Part shown: one piece after another, positions 8,427 to 17,812 of the stretch
Layout of the letters: each line of letters opens with the position of its first letter
How positions within the stretch are numbered: the stretch's first letter is position 1
NCBI GenBank assembly: GCA_046331705.1
Contig: JAXLQJ010000006.1
Coordinates: 62,001-126,000, forward strand
From: JADJOY01 sp046331705 [NCBI: bacterium]
GTDB lineage: Bacteria; JADJOY01
Length of the DNA stretch: 64,000 nucleotides
Direction: 5' to 3'
The notes under the pieces: model-generated
The model's database searches: none
Seen by the model: the letters and a program-made list of their open reading frames with translations, nothing else
What the model was told of the DNA's origin: nothing
Translations under genes and position numbers: made by a program

Positions 8427-10076
8427 ATGTCGAACGCCACGTCAACCGCCGCCTCGGAGCTCGGCCGCAATCTCGGCGAGCTTCTCGAGCGTCGCGCCGC
8501 CGAGCGCGGCGATGCCACGTTCTTGGTGTGGGACCCCGCGCACGGGCGCGATCCGAGCGCCGTGGGCCGCATCGGCTATCGCGGCCTCGCCGCGAACGTC
8601 GACTGGCTCGCGCGGGCATTCGCGGCGCGCGGCGTCGCGCGAGGCGATCGCGTCTGTGTCCACCTCGACAACCGCCCCGAGTTCCTGATCGCGTGGTGGG
8701 CGCTGGCGCGCCTCGGCGCGGTCTGCGTCTCGACCAACGCGCGCTCCGCCGCGGACGAGCTGCGCTTCTATCTCGAGGATTCGGGCGCCAAGGCGATCGT
8801 GACGTCGGCGGCACGCCGGGACGTCGTCGCGGCGGCGCTGTCGGCGAACGTGGAGCGCGTGGTGCTGGTCGACGACGACGCCGCGGAGATCGTCGGCGAG
8901 GGGTGCGAGACCGAGCGCTGGTCCGCGTTGATGCGCGAGGGCCAAGAATTGCCCGCGCTGGGTGCGTCGCCCGCCCAGCCGCTCGATCCGTGCGCGATTC
9001 TCTACACCTCCGGCACCACCAGCCGCCCCAAGGGAGTGGTGCTGACGCACGCGAACTACCTGTGGGGCGCCGGCCAGATGGCGCAGCACCAGCGGCTCGG
9101 CGCAGACGACGTCTACCTCGTGCAGATGCCGCTCTTCCACGTGAACGCGCAGATCTACTCGGTGCTCGCCTCGTGGGTGGCAGGTGCCACGGTGGTGCTG
9201 GTGCCGACCTTCTCGCGCAGCGGCTTCTGGCGCGCGGCCAGCGAGCACGGCGCCACCGCGAGCTCGATGATCCCGTTCTTCGTGATGGCGCTGTTGCGCA
9301 ACCCGGACGGCTCGCGCGTGCCGCGCGACGCTCTTCCGGAGCATTCGTTTCGGCTGTGGGGCTACGGCATCACCTCGGGCAAGGTCGAGTCGCGCTTTCG
9401 CCTCAAGACGCTCGGCTGGTACGGCATGACCGAGACGGTGTCGGCCGCGGTGATCGGACCCTGGGATGCGCCCGCGCCGGAAGGTGCGATCGGCCGACCG
9501 GCGCACGGTTACCAGGTACGGCTCCTCGACGACGAGGGCATCCCCGTTCCGCCGGGCGTGCCTGGCGCCGTCTTCGTGCGCGGCGAGCGCGGCGTCACGC
9601 TGGCGCTCGAATACCACGATCGGCCGCGCGCCACCGCGGCCGCCTTCGGTCGCGATGGCTGGTTCGCGACCGGCGATCGCATGCGCTACGACGAGGACGG
9701 CTGGCTCTACTTCGTGGATCGCGAGAAGGACATGCTCAAGGTGGGCGGCGAGAACGTCGCCTCCTCCGAGATCGAGCGCGTGCTGCAGGAGGTGCCCGGC
9801 GTCCTCGAGGTGGCCGTGATCGGCCTCGCGGACCCGTTGCTCGGCGAGGTGCCCGCGGCGTGCGTGATCGCGGCTCCCGGGGTCGAGCCCGGCGATCTGC
9901 GCGATCGCTTGCTCGCGCACAGCCGCGCCAAGCTCGCCGACTTCAAGGTTCCACGGCGGATCGAGCTGGTCGACGCGCTGCCCCGCGCCACCCTGGAAAA
10001 GGTGAACAAGGCGGCGCTGCGCGAAGCGCTCGTGCCGCGCGCGGAAGGCCTCGGCGCGGACGCCGCCGCGCGCTGA
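8427..10076 (+). CDS. AMP-dependent acyl-CoA synthetase/ligase
   Basis: 549 residues of the ANL superfamily: activates a carboxylate with ATP to an acyl-AMP and then transfers it to CoA. Motifs in order: phosphate loop ILYTSGTTSRPKGVV (about 190-205), GWYGMTE (about 330), GWFATGDRMRYDEDGWLYF with hinge region DREKDMLKVGGENV (about 425-445), and the catalytic lysine in ATLEKVNKAALRE near the C-terminus. The family includes crotonobetaine/carnitine-CoA ligase and medium-chain ligases; substrate unresolved. No strong ribosome-binding site is visible at ATG 8427. The lysine-type operon begins 101 bases downstream. Confidence 0.92.
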   Translation: MSNATSTAASELGRNLGELLERRAAERGDATFLVWDPAHGRDPSAVGRIGYRGLAANVDWLARAFAARGVARGDRVCVHLDNRPEFLIAWWALARLGAVCVSTNARSAADELRFYLEDSGAKAIVTSAARRDVVAAALSANVERVVLVDDDAAEIVGEGCETERWSALMREGQELPALGASPAQPLDPCAILYTSGTTSRPKGVVLTHANYLWGAGQMAQHQRLGADDVYLVQMPLFHVNAQIYSVLASWVAGATVVLVPTFSRSGFWRAASEHGATASSMIPFFVMALLRNPDGSRVPRDALPEHSFRLWGYGITSGKVESRFRLKTLGWYGMTETVSAAVIGPWDAPAPEGAIGRPAHGYQVRLLDDEGIPVPPGVPGAVFVRGERGVTLALEYHDRPRATAAAFGRDGWFATGDRMRYDEDGWLYFVDREKDMLKVGGENVASSEIERVLQEVPGVLEVAVIGLADPLLGEVPAACVIAAPGVEPGDLRDRLLAHSRAKLADFKVPRRIELVDALPRATLEKVNKAALREALVPRAEGLGADAAAR

Positions 10077-10177
10077 TCGATCGCCCCGCCGCCGAGAAGC
10101 GGCTCGCCTTGCCCCGGCTTCGGCGCGATCGGTAGCATGATTCGATTGCACCCACGATCCAGCCGAGGTCACCTCCC

Positions 10178-11296
10178 ATGTACCCGATCCTCATCGTCGG
10201 CGCAGGCAAGATCGGCGCCAGCATCGCCAAGCTCTTCGCCCATTCGGGGGACTACGACGTCTTGGTGGCGGACCGCGACGACGCCGTGCTCGAGCGCCTC
10301 GCCCGGCAGGCCCCGGTCAAGACGCAGTCGCTCAATGTCCGTTCCGCGGATCAGTTGAAGGACGCCCTCGCCGGCAAGCGCGCGGTGCTCTCGGCGACCG
10401 TCTACGACGTCAACCCCGCGATCGCGAAGGCGGCGCTCGACGCGGGCGCCAGCTACTTCGATCTCACCGAGGACGTCTCGACCACGCGCAAGATCAAGGC
10501 GCTGGCGAAGCAAGCGCGGGACGGGCAGATCTTCATGCCGCAGTGCGGGCTCGCGCCCGGTCTCATCGGCATCCTCGCCCACTCGCTCAGCAAGAAATTC
10601 GAGAAGCTCGACACCGTGAAGATGCGCGTGGGAGCGTTGCCGCAGTATCCCGCCAACCACATGAAGTACAACCTCACCTGGTCCACCGACGGGCTCATCA
10701 ACGAGTACTGCAACCCCTGCGAAGCGATCCACGCGGGGCGGAAGATGGAGGTGCTCGGGCTCGAGGGCCTCGAGCACTTCGCGCTCGACGGCGTGGAGTA
10801 CGAGGCGTTCAACACCTCGGGCGGTCTGGGCACGCTCTGCGACACCCTCGCGGGCAAGGTCGACGAGCTCAACTACAAGACGGTTCGCTATCCCGGCCAC
10901 CAGTACTTGATGCACTTCCTCATCCGCGGCCTCAAGATGGGAAGCAGCAAGGCGCGCCGCAAGCAATTGAAGGAGATCTTGGAGTCGGCGCTGCCGATCA
11001 CGCGACAGGACGTGGTGCTGGTCTTCTGCAGCGTGAGCGGCTGGCACGAGGGCCAGTACCTGCAGATCGTCGACGCGCGCAAGATCTACCATCAGGACGT
11101 GCTCGGTGAGCATTGGTCGTCGATCCAGCTCACCACCGCGGCGGGAGCGGCGGCGGTGGTGGATCTGCACCGCGAGGGACGCCTTCCGGGCAAGGGTTTC
11201 GTGAGCCAGGAGCGCGTCGACTTCGACGAGTTCCTGGCGAACCGTTTCGGTCAGTACTACGCCATCGATCGCCACGCCCAGAAAGTGCCGGTGTGA
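10178..11296 (+). CDS. Saccharopine dehydrogenase-like oxidoreductase (lysine catabolism)
   Basis: 372 residues. N-terminal Rossmann fold (ILIVGAGKIGASIAKLF) followed by the saccharopine-dehydrogenase catalytic/C-terminal region (QCGLAPGLIGILAH, WSTDGLINEYCNPC). In bacteria such proteins encoded next to an aminoadipate-semialdehyde dehydrogenase take part in the saccharopine route of lysine breakdown, converting saccharopine to glutamate and 2-aminoadipate 6-semialdehyde. The next gene, two bases downstream, is an antiquitin-type aldehyde dehydrogenase, which supports this role. No separate lysine-ketoglutarate reductase gene is seen nearby. Confidence 0.85.
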   Translation: MYPILIVGAGKIGASIAKLFAHSGDYDVLVADRDDAVLERLARQAPVKTQSLNVRSADQLKDALAGKRAVLSATVYDVNPAIAKAALDAGASYFDLTEDVSTTRKIKALAKQARDGQIFMPQCGLAPGLIGILAHSLSKKFEKLDTVKMRVGALPQYPANHMKYNLTWSTDGLINEYCNPCEAIHAGRKMEVLGLEGLEHFALDGVEYEAFNTSGGLGTLCDTLAGKVDELNYKTVRYPGHQYLMHFLIRGLKMGSSKARRKQLKEILESALPITRQDVVLVFCSVSGWHEGQYLQIVDARKIYHQDVLGEHWSSIQLTTAAGAAAVVDLHREGRLPGKGFVSQERVDFDEFLANRFGQYYAIDRHAQKVPV

Positions 11297-11298
11297 GC

Positions 11299-12846
11299 AT
11301 GCTGCGCGACATCGCCGATCCGCTCGGTTTCGTGAGGTTCGAGGAGGAGGGACGGGTCGCGTCGGCGCTGATCGATGGCGAAGCGGCGTTCGCCGCGGGC
11401 GCGCCGCGCCCGATTCGCTCGCCGATCGACGGCTCGCGGCTCGCGCGCGTGGTGCCGGCGAAGCCGGATCTGGTGCGCAAGGCCGTGGCCGGCGCGCGCC
11501 GGGCCCAGGAGGCGTGGCGCGCGGTGCCGGCGCCGCGCCGCGGCGAGCTGGTGCGGCGGATCGCCGAGCGCGTGCGCGAGCGCAAGGTGGAGCTGGGCGC
11601 GCTCATCACCGCGGAGGTGGGAAAGATCCGCTCCGAGGCCGAGGGCGAGGTCCAGGAGTGGATCGACATGTGCGATTTCGCCGTGGGGCTCTCGCGCCAG
11701 CTCCACGGGCTCACCATCGCCAGCGAACGGCCGCAGCACCGCATGATGGAGCAATGGCATCCGTTGGGAGTGGTGGGGTGCATCACCGCGTTCAACTTCC
11801 CGATGGCGGTGTGGGCGTGGAACGCGATGCTCGCGTTCGTGTGCGGCGACTCGGTGGTGTGGAAACCTTCCGAGAAGACGCCGCTGGCGGGACTCGCCGC
11901 GGGCCAGCTCGTGCAGGACGTCATCGACGAGTTCTCGGATGCGCCCACCGGACTCTCGCAAGTCGTGATCGGGGACGCTCCGGCGGGGCGCGAGCTGGCT
12001 GCTTCGCCGTGGGTGCCGCTGGTCTCCGCCACCGGCTCGGTCGCCATGGGGCGCGCGGTGGGACAGGCGGTGGCGGCGCGGCTGGGGCGATCGCTGCTCG
12101 AGCTGGGTGGCAACAACGGCATGATCGTGGCGCCGAGCGCCGACCTGGAGCTGGCGATTCGGGCGATCGTCTTCGCTGCGGTGGGCACGGCTGGGCAGCG
12201 CTGCACGACGCTGCGGCGGCTGATCGTCCACGACTCGCTGGTGAAGCCGCTGGTGAAACGGCTCACCGCGGCGTTTCGCAGCCTGCCGATCGGCGATCCC
12301 CGCGATCCGGGCGTGCTGGTGGGTCCGCTCGTCGACCGCGCGGCGTTCGAGGCGATGGGTCGTGCGCTGCGCGAGGCGGCACAGCAAGGCGGCGAGCTCG
12401 TGCACGGCGGGACGCGCGTGACCGCGGGCGTGCCGAAGGGCGGCTACTACGTCACGCCGGCGATCGTGCGGATCGACGGCAATCCGCCCGTGGTTCAGCG
12501 CGAGACCTTCGCGCCGATCCTGTACGTGGCGACGTACCGCGAGCTCGACGAGGCCATCGCGCTTCTGAACGGAGTACCGCAAGGTCTCTCGTCGGCGATC
12601 TTCACCGGCAACCTCCGTGAGGCGGAGCGGTTCGTGAGCCCCGCCGGGTCCGATTGCGGCATCGCGAACGTGAACATCGGAACCTCTGGCGCCGAGATCG
12701 GTGGTGCCTTCGGAGGCGAGAAGGACACCGGCGGCGGCCGCGAATCGGGGTCCGACGCGTGGAAGGCGTACATGCGCCGCACCACCAACACCATCAACTA
12801 CGGCGACGCGCTGCCCCTGGCCCAGGGCATTCGCTTCGACGTGTGA
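11299..12846 (+). CDS. Aldehyde dehydrogenase, 2-aminoadipate 6-semialdehyde type (ALDH7/antiquitin-like)
   Basis: 515 residues. Oxidises an aldehyde with NAD(P)+; the best match by motif pattern is the ALDH7 (antiquitin, AmaB) group that makes 2-aminoadipate from its semialdehyde. Seen: GCITAFNFPMAVWAWNAM, nucleotide-binding VVWKPSEKTPL, the general-base motif LELGGNN, and the catalytic cysteine in GTAGQRCTTLRR, whose arginine-rich context is characteristic of ALDH7. The ATG at 11299 follows the preceding TGA by two bases, so translation is probably coupled. The next gene, a lipoprotein, starts 11 bases downstream. Confidence 0.9.
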   Translation: MLRDIADPLGFVRFEEEGRVASALIDGEAAFAAGAPRPIRSPIDGSRLARVVPAKPDLVRKAVAGARRAQEAWRAVPAPRRGELVRRIAERVRERKVELGALITAEVGKIRSEAEGEVQEWIDMCDFAVGLSRQLHGLTIASERPQHRMMEQWHPLGVVGCITAFNFPMAVWAWNAMLAFVCGDSVVWKPSEKTPLAGLAAGQLVQDVIDEFSDAPTGLSQVVIGDAPAGRELAASPWVPLVSATGSVAMGRAVGQAVAARLGRSLLELGGNNGMIVAPSADLELAIRAIVFAAVGTAGQRCTTLRRLIVHDSLVKPLVKRLTAAFRSLPIGDPRDPGVLVGPLVDRAAFEAMGRALREAAQQGGELVHGGTRVTAGVPKGGYYVTPAIVRIDGNPPVVQRETFAPILYVATYRELDEAIALLNGVPQGLSSAIFTGNLREAERFVSPAGSDCGIANVNIGTSGAEIGGAFGGEKDTGGGRESGSDAWKAYMRRTTNTINYGDALPLAQGIRFDV

Positions 12847-12857
12847 GCACGCGACCC

Positions 12858-14909
12858 ATGCACCCAACGGACTTCGGGGCTGCGCTCCGTCTCGGCCGCG
12901 TTGCGATCGCTCTGGCGCTGGCAACGATCGTGTTCCCGCTCGCCGGTTGCGACGGCGGCAACGACGACGGCTCGTTTCGCGACGATCCCACACCCTTCGT
13001 GAGCCAGCTCGACGAGCGCTACGCGGCCTTCCTGGACCAGTGCGCGCGCGACGCCGCGAGCCCGGGCAGCAGCATCCATGCGCAGATCTGCGCCCTCGAG
13101 AAGGGCTCCGGCTCGCTCGACGCGGTCTCGCTCGAGGCCACCTTGGCCAAGATGGACGCGCGCCAGGACACCGCGGATTTCGGGCTCGCCGCGCTGGTTC
13201 GCATGCTCGCCAAGTACCGTTCGAGCCCCGGGATCTCGGCGGAACAGCTCGCCCGCATCGAGCCCACGATCCGCAACTTCAAGTACTGGATCGACGAGCC
13301 GGGCGTCGACGCGATGGTCTACTGGTCCGAGAACCACTACGTGCTCTTCAACTCCGCGGCGTTCGTGCTCGGCCGGCTCTACCCGGACGTGGTCTTCACG
13401 AACTCGGGCCTCACGGGCACCGAGCTTCGGGCCAAGGCTCGCGTGAACCTCGACAAATGGCTCACGTGGCGGCTGCGCTGGGGCTTCAGCGAGTTCCACT
13501 CGGACGTCTACTACAACGAAGACGTGGCACCGCTGCTCAACCTGGCCGACTTCGGCGACGACGAGTCCATCCAGGTGCGCGCGCGCATGGCGGTGGATCT
13601 CTTTCTCTACGACATGGCGCTCAACAACCACGAAGGCTTCTTCGGCGTGGCGCACGGGCGGAGCTACGTGAAGGACAAGACGCGCCGCGACGACGAGGAC
13701 ACGCCGGGGATGATCTGGCTGATGAGCGGCAAGGGCTCGCCCGTGGGAGAGTCCGGCAGCATGTCGGCGGTGGCGATGGTCACCTCGGACACGTATCGGG
13801 TGCCGGCGGTGATCGAGTCCGTGGGCGGCGCGCGTCCGCGCGGGCTCGAATCGCGCGAGCGGCTCTCGATCCGCGTCGCCGACGGGCCATCGCTCGGTAT
13901 CAGCCACGACGACTTCGCCGACGGCGTGCTGTGGTGGACGATGGGTGCTTACGTGATGCCCGAGACCATCAACACCACGCTGCTCATGGCGAGTGCCTGG
14001 AATCTCTTCGACGATCCCGCGAGCTTCTTCTACTACTTCGCGTTCGCCGAGCCGTTCGCCGGCACCGCGCTGCCACCTCAGCTCAGTCGCGATGCGTATC
14101 CGCTCACCAGCGGCTACGCGCTCGAAGAGGTGAACACCTACACCTACCGCACGCCCGAGGTGATGCTGGCGTCGGCCCAGGCGTGGAAGCCCGCGACACT
14201 CGGCGCGCAGACCCACGCATGGCAGGCGACCCTCGGTGACACCGCCGCGGTGTTCACGACTTATCCCGGCGATCTGCTGGAGAACGAGTTCGCCGGCCAT
14301 TGGACCGGGGGTTGGCATCCGCGCATCGCCCAGAGCCGCACCGCGGCGATCATCCTCTACGACCAGCCCACCTACGAGAACGCGCTGGTGCAGCTCGTCT
14401 CGAACGCGCTTTTCCCCGAGTACACCCACGCGTTCTTCCCGCGCGGAGAGTTCGACGAGGTCCGCGAGATAGGCAAATGGGTGCTGGCGCGCAAGGGCGA
14501 CGGCTACGTGGCGCTCTTCTCGAACAACCCCGCGAGCTGGGTCGACGGCGACGAGTGGATCGACCAAGAGCTGCGCGCCGATGGCGTGCGGAACGCATGG
14601 ATCTGCGAGGTCGGGGACTCCACCCAGTACGAGAGCTTCGACGAGTTCGTCGCGCAGGTGACCTCTGCGCTGGTCGTCGTCGCCGGTGACCTCTCGGTGA
14701 AATACGACTCGCCAGGGCAGGGCTTGATGGATTTCTCGTGGACGGGTCCGTTGCTCGTGGACGGCGAGGAGGTCTCGATCGGCCCGTATCCGCGCTACGA
14801 GAGCCCGTACGCGGTGAAGGAATACGACGGCGCCGATCCCTACGTGATCCGCCGCGGCGGTCGCTCGCTCATGCTGGACCCAGCGACGCTCACACGCGCC
14901 GAAGGTTGA
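12858..14909 (+). CDS. Large lipoprotein of unknown function (paralogue of 53856-55868)
   Basis: 683 residues. Lipoprotein signal with lipobox near residue 31 (VFPLAGCDGG). The body is rich in aromatic residues, with a striking block at residues about 145-240: FKYWIDEPGVDAMVYWSENH, then WGFSEFHSDVYYNED. Later come NTYTYRTPEVMLASAQAWKP, HAWQATL and GKWVLARKGDGYVALFS. All these blocks recur in the 670-residue lipoprotein at 53856-55868. The helix-rich first half and beta-rich second half resemble alpha/alpha-toroid polysaccharide lyases, but this is only an impression of layout and no catalytic site can be assigned. It lies 11 bases after the aldehyde dehydrogenase and 7 bases before the next gene, so it is likely in one transcript. 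Confidence 0.75.
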   Translation: MHPTDFGAALRLGRVAIALALATIVFPLAGCDGGNDDGSFRDDPTPFVSQLDERYAAFLDQCARDAASPGSSIHAQICALEKGSGSLDAVSLEATLAKMDARQDTADFGLAALVRMLAKYRSSPGISAEQLARIEPTIRNFKYWIDEPGVDAMVYWSENHYVLFNSAAFVLGRLYPDVVFTNSGLTGTELRAKARVNLDKWLTWRLRWGFSEFHSDVYYNEDVAPLLNLADFGDDESIQVRARMAVDLFLYDMALNNHEGFFGVAHGRSYVKDKTRRDDEDTPGMIWLMSGKGSPVGESGSMSAVAMVTSDTYRVPAVIESVGGARPRGLESRERLSIRVADGPSLGISHDDFADGVLWWTMGAYVMPETINTTLLMASAWNLFDDPASFFYYFAFAEPFAGTALPPQLSRDAYPLTSGYALEEVNTYTYRTPEVMLASAQAWKPATLGAQTHAWQATLGDTAAVFTTYPGDLLENEFAGHWTGGWHPRIAQSRTAAIILYDQPTYENALVQLVSNALFPEYTHAFFPRGEFDEVREIGKWVLARKGDGYVALFSNNPASWVDGDEWIDQELRADGVRNAWICEVGDSTQYESFDEFVAQVTSALVVVAGDLSVKYDSPGQGLMDFSWTGPLLVDGEEVSIGPYPRYESPYAVKEYDGADPYVIRRGGRSLMLDPATLTRAEG

Positions 14910-14916
14910 GCCACGC

Positions 14917-16611
14917 GTGGTCGAGTGGCAGTCGCCGGTTCGCCTCGCGCCGATCGCGCTGCTCGCGGCGATCTTGCTGAATCTGTGGCTCGATCGACGC
15001 CGTCGTCGTTCGGCGGCGGCCAAGGCTGCGAGCTCCGCGGCGCCGCGAATCCACTCGGACCTGGACGTCGACCAAGCCGAAGGCCTCGCGCTCACGATCC
15101 GTGGCGTTCACGAGAACGTCGAGCCCATCGACGTGGCGCCGTGGTTTCGTCCCGGCGGCGACTGGTTGTTTCTCGACTGCCACGTCGCGGACGACGAGTC
15201 GGCTGCGATGTCGATCGGCATCGGGCCCGGGCCGGCTCTTCCGGGAGCACCCTTCGCGTTTGGACGAGCGGTCCTCGCGCCGGTGAGCCGGGAAGCCGGT
15301 CGCGCGGTCGTGGCGAAGTGGGCGCCCGCGTTCCAGACCGCGGCGCCCGCCGAGCATGAGGCGCGTAGCTTGCGGCCGCTGACGTTCGACATCGCCTTTC
15401 TGGGCAATCCCGCGCAACCCGGCACGGGCAAGACCAAGTGGTTCTTGACCTCCGACGCGACCGGCGAGGCCGAGGTCTACTTTCATTTCGACACGGCCAA
15501 GCGGCGCGCCGTCTTCTCTCCGAAGGACGCTGCGTACGCCGAAGACCTGCTCGCGATCGTGGCCGCCACGCTGCGCGACGGTCCCCCTCCCGAGCGCACT
15601 CCGGCAAACGATCCACGTCTCACCGACGTCGGGCCGCGATTCGTCGAGTGGCGGGAGCTCGCGATCGAGCGCGCCACCGTCGTCGCGCTCGCTGGCGATG
15701 GATCCGGGGTCTTTGCCGGCGTGCGTACCGGCGAGTCGAGCGTGCTGCATTGGTTTCCGTTGGTGGGTGACGCCAGTGCCAGCGACTTGCTGACCGTGGA
15801 CGGCACCATCGCCGACGTCGTACCGGCCGCGGATGGCCGCAGCGCGCTGGTGAGGTCCGTTACCCCCGGCGAGATCGCGCGCCTGATTCCCGGAGCCGTC
15901 GGCAGTGACGATCCCGCGCGAGTCTGGTTCGTCGATGCCACAGGCGCCGCACGGGCACTCGAGGGGCCGTGGGATCGCACGGCACTGTCGATCGGTGAAG
16001 CGGCGCTTTCTCCGGACGGCCGACTTGCCGTCGTGCAGCGCTCGACGGGCAGTCGCAAGACCGGCGACCGGCAGCGTCTGATGCACTTCGTAGACACCGA
16101 AAGCGGCGCGCTGACCACGCTCGAAGGCGCCGAGCGCTTCATGCACGTGGGTTGGTGGGGCAGCGGCGGGGGGCTGCGCGCGCGCCTCGCAACCGGCTGG
16201 AACTGGCTCGGCGGCAGCGAGGCGCTCTACGACTGTGATCCCACCACGGGAGCGCTCGAACGTGTCGCGGATGTGGCGTATGCGCCGTCGCCGAACGGAC
16301 GGAGAGCGATTCGTTCGGCGTCGCGTGGGTGCTTCGAGATCGTGGACCTCGCGAGCGGGGACGTTCGTCGCTTCGACGCTCATCCGGATGACGCGCGCTT
16401 CGTCGCCACCGGCAACCTTGCGTGGGTGAGCGACCGCTACCTCGCGTTCGCGACTCCGCGCTTCGCGTTCCTGGACGCCGACGAGCTGCGGATGTCGTAT
16501 CCCGAGCCGCGCGGCGCCATCGAGGGCCCGCCGCGCTTCGATTCCCGCTTCGGCGTGGTGCTCGCGAAGCGCGCCGGCCGTTGGCACGCCGGTCGCGTCA
16601 CGGTGCCGTGA
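14917..16611 (+). CDS. Membrane-anchored protein of unknown function
   Basis: 564 residues, GTG start seven bases after the lipoprotein stop. An N-terminal membrane helix (VRLAPIALLAAILLNLWL) is followed by an Arg-rich stop-transfer (DRRRRRS), so the bulk is probably anchored by one helix. Residues about 50-210 form a domain with LFLDCHVADDESAAMSIG and a later FTSD/EVYFHFD-like strand pattern. Residues about 230-540 contain propeller-like repeats (VVALAGDGSGVFAGV, AALSPDGRLAVVQRS, APSPNGRRAIRSAS). No enzyme motif recognised. Probably the last gene of the run beginning at 10178; it ends 22 bases before the convergent gene. Confidence 0.65.
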   Translation: MVEWQSPVRLAPIALLAAILLNLWLDRRRRRSAAAKAASSAAPRIHSDLDVDQAEGLALTIRGVHENVEPIDVAPWFRPGGDWLFLDCHVADDESAAMSIGIGPGPALPGAPFAFGRAVLAPVSREAGRAVVAKWAPAFQTAAPAEHEARSLRPLTFDIAFLGNPAQPGTGKTKWFLTSDATGEAEVYFHFDTAKRRAVFSPKDAAYAEDLLAIVAATLRDGPPPERTPANDPRLTDVGPRFVEWRELAIERATVVALAGDGSGVFAGVRTGESSVLHWFPLVGDASASDLLTVDGTIADVVPAADGRSALVRSVTPGEIARLIPGAVGSDDPARVWFVDATGAARALEGPWDRTALSIGEAALSPDGRLAVVQRSTGSRKTGDRQRLMHFVDTESGALTTLEGAERFMHVGWWGSGGGLRARLATGWNWLGGSEALYDCDPTTGALERVADVAYAPSPNGRRAIRSASRGCFEIVDLASGDVRRFDAHPDDARFVATGNLAWVSDRYLAFATPRFAFLDADELRMSYPEPRGAIEGPPRFDSRFGVVLAKRAGRWHAGRVTVP

Positions 16612-16633
16612 GCGTGACGCGAGCGGCGCGCGT

Positions 16634-17764
16634 TCAGAACCGCGCCAGGCTGCACATGCCGGCGATCAAGAGCCCGAAGAGCAACAGGTAGCCGCCGAGC
16701 ACACGCCACGCCGTGGTCTCGTGGGCGCGTGCCTGCGCCAGGATCGAGATCACCAGCGCCCACAGGCTGCCGAGGCTCTGGCCCACTCCCGGCACGAGCT
16801 GGAGTGGCGCGGCGGACCCCGACGAATAGCAGAGCGCCCGGAACGTGGTCTCGAGCGAGTGGGCGGCGCCGACGAGCAACAATCCGCCGTGGATCACCAG
16901 GGTCCCGAAGAACAGGCTGAACAACGCCGATCCGAAGAGCAGGAGCGGCACGCCGATCATGAGGCCGACGGGGCCGAGCGCGAACTCCACGACGCGCGCG
17001 AGCGCCGTCGCGGGAGCGCTTCGCGGCAGGGTGCCGCCGCTGGTGGGAGACGCCGCATCGCGCGCCTGCGAGAGCCGGCGCTCGAGCTCCTCGGGCGAGA
17101 TCTCGCCGCGCTGCGATTGCGCCATCGCGTCGGCGAAGGCCTGGAGCTGCGCTTCGTTCATCGGGTCGGGCGAAACCTGACTCGACTGCTGACCCCAGGT
17201 GTGGGCCATCTGTCGGATCTCGCTGCCCGCGAGCCAGAACATCAGGATGTAGACGGGCAGGAACACCAGGTGCACGACCAGCACGTACATGAGCGGACGC
17301 ACCACGCCGCCCTCGCGGCGCATGTTCGAGAAGGTCACGTTGGGCGCGAGCAACGCCGAGCGCATGGTCGCGAAGAGCGCGCGCAGGTCGAAGTAGCCGT
17401 TCGCGGATTCCCATTCCGGCCCGCTACGCTCCGACGATTCCACCGTGCTTCCCGGCAGCTCGAAGCTCTCTTCGGGAAGGCGCGTGCCGCAGCTGCGGCA
17501 GAACGTGGCGTCGAAGACGTTGAGCGCGAAGCAGCTCGGGCAGCGCGGCGGTGAGCTACGGCGGCGCCCCGCGGGGCCGCTGCGTGGGGGCGAGGGTGGA
17601 AACGGCTCGGCGCCGGGCTCCACCGCAGGTGGCGGTGGCGCGGCCCCGGTTGCCGTGGGGGACGGGGCCGGCTCGGATGGCGGGGGAGTGGGTAGCACTC
17701 GCCCGCACATGCGACACATGCGATCCGCACGGGCGTTGAGGGTTCCGCAGTCGGGGCACTGCAT
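16634..17764 (-). CDS. Double zinc-ribbon Yip1-family membrane protein
   Basis: 376 residues. Two treble-clef/zinc-ribbon modules: CPDC...CRMCG at residues 3-20 and CPSC...CRSCG at about 75-95, separated by a Pro-rich linker. A cytoplasmic linker follows, then a Yip1-type integral membrane domain with about five hydrophobic segments (VLVVHLVFLPVYILMFWLAG, LMIGVPLLLFGSALFSLFFG, GGYLLLFGLLIAGMCSLA). Yip1-domain proteins in bacteria are mostly uncharacterised; here the ribbons may mediate protein contacts. It begins 48 bases after the HEAT-repeat gene and is probably co-transcribed with it. Confidence 0.8.
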   Translation of the reverse strand: MQCPDCGTLNARADRMCRMCGRVLPTPPPSEPAPSPTATGAAPPPPAVEPGAEPFPPSPPRSGPAGRRRSSPPRCPSCFALNVFDATFCRSCGTRLPEESFELPGSTVESSERSGPEWESANGYFDLRALFATMRSALLAPNVTFSNMRREGGVVRPLMYVLVVHLVFLPVYILMFWLAGSEIRQMAHTWGQQSSQVSPDPMNEAQLQAFADAMAQSQRGEISPEELERRLSQARDAASPTSGGTLPRSAPATALARVVEFALGPVGLMIGVPLLLFGSALFSLFFGTLVIHGGLLLVGAAHSLETTFRALCYSSGSAAPLQLVPGVGQSLGSLWALVISILAQARAHETTAWRVLGGYLLLFGLLIAGMCSLARF

Positions 17765-17812
17765 GGGGATGCCCTCCTCTCGACCGTGCGCCCACCCGTG
17801 GCGGGGCGGGAT

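Noticed and set aside
12798-15095. 765-codon minus-strand frame opposite the lipoprotein at 12858
   Set aside because: Composition typical of an antisense frame, no start signals; the plus strand has a lipoprotein signal and a conserved paralogue.
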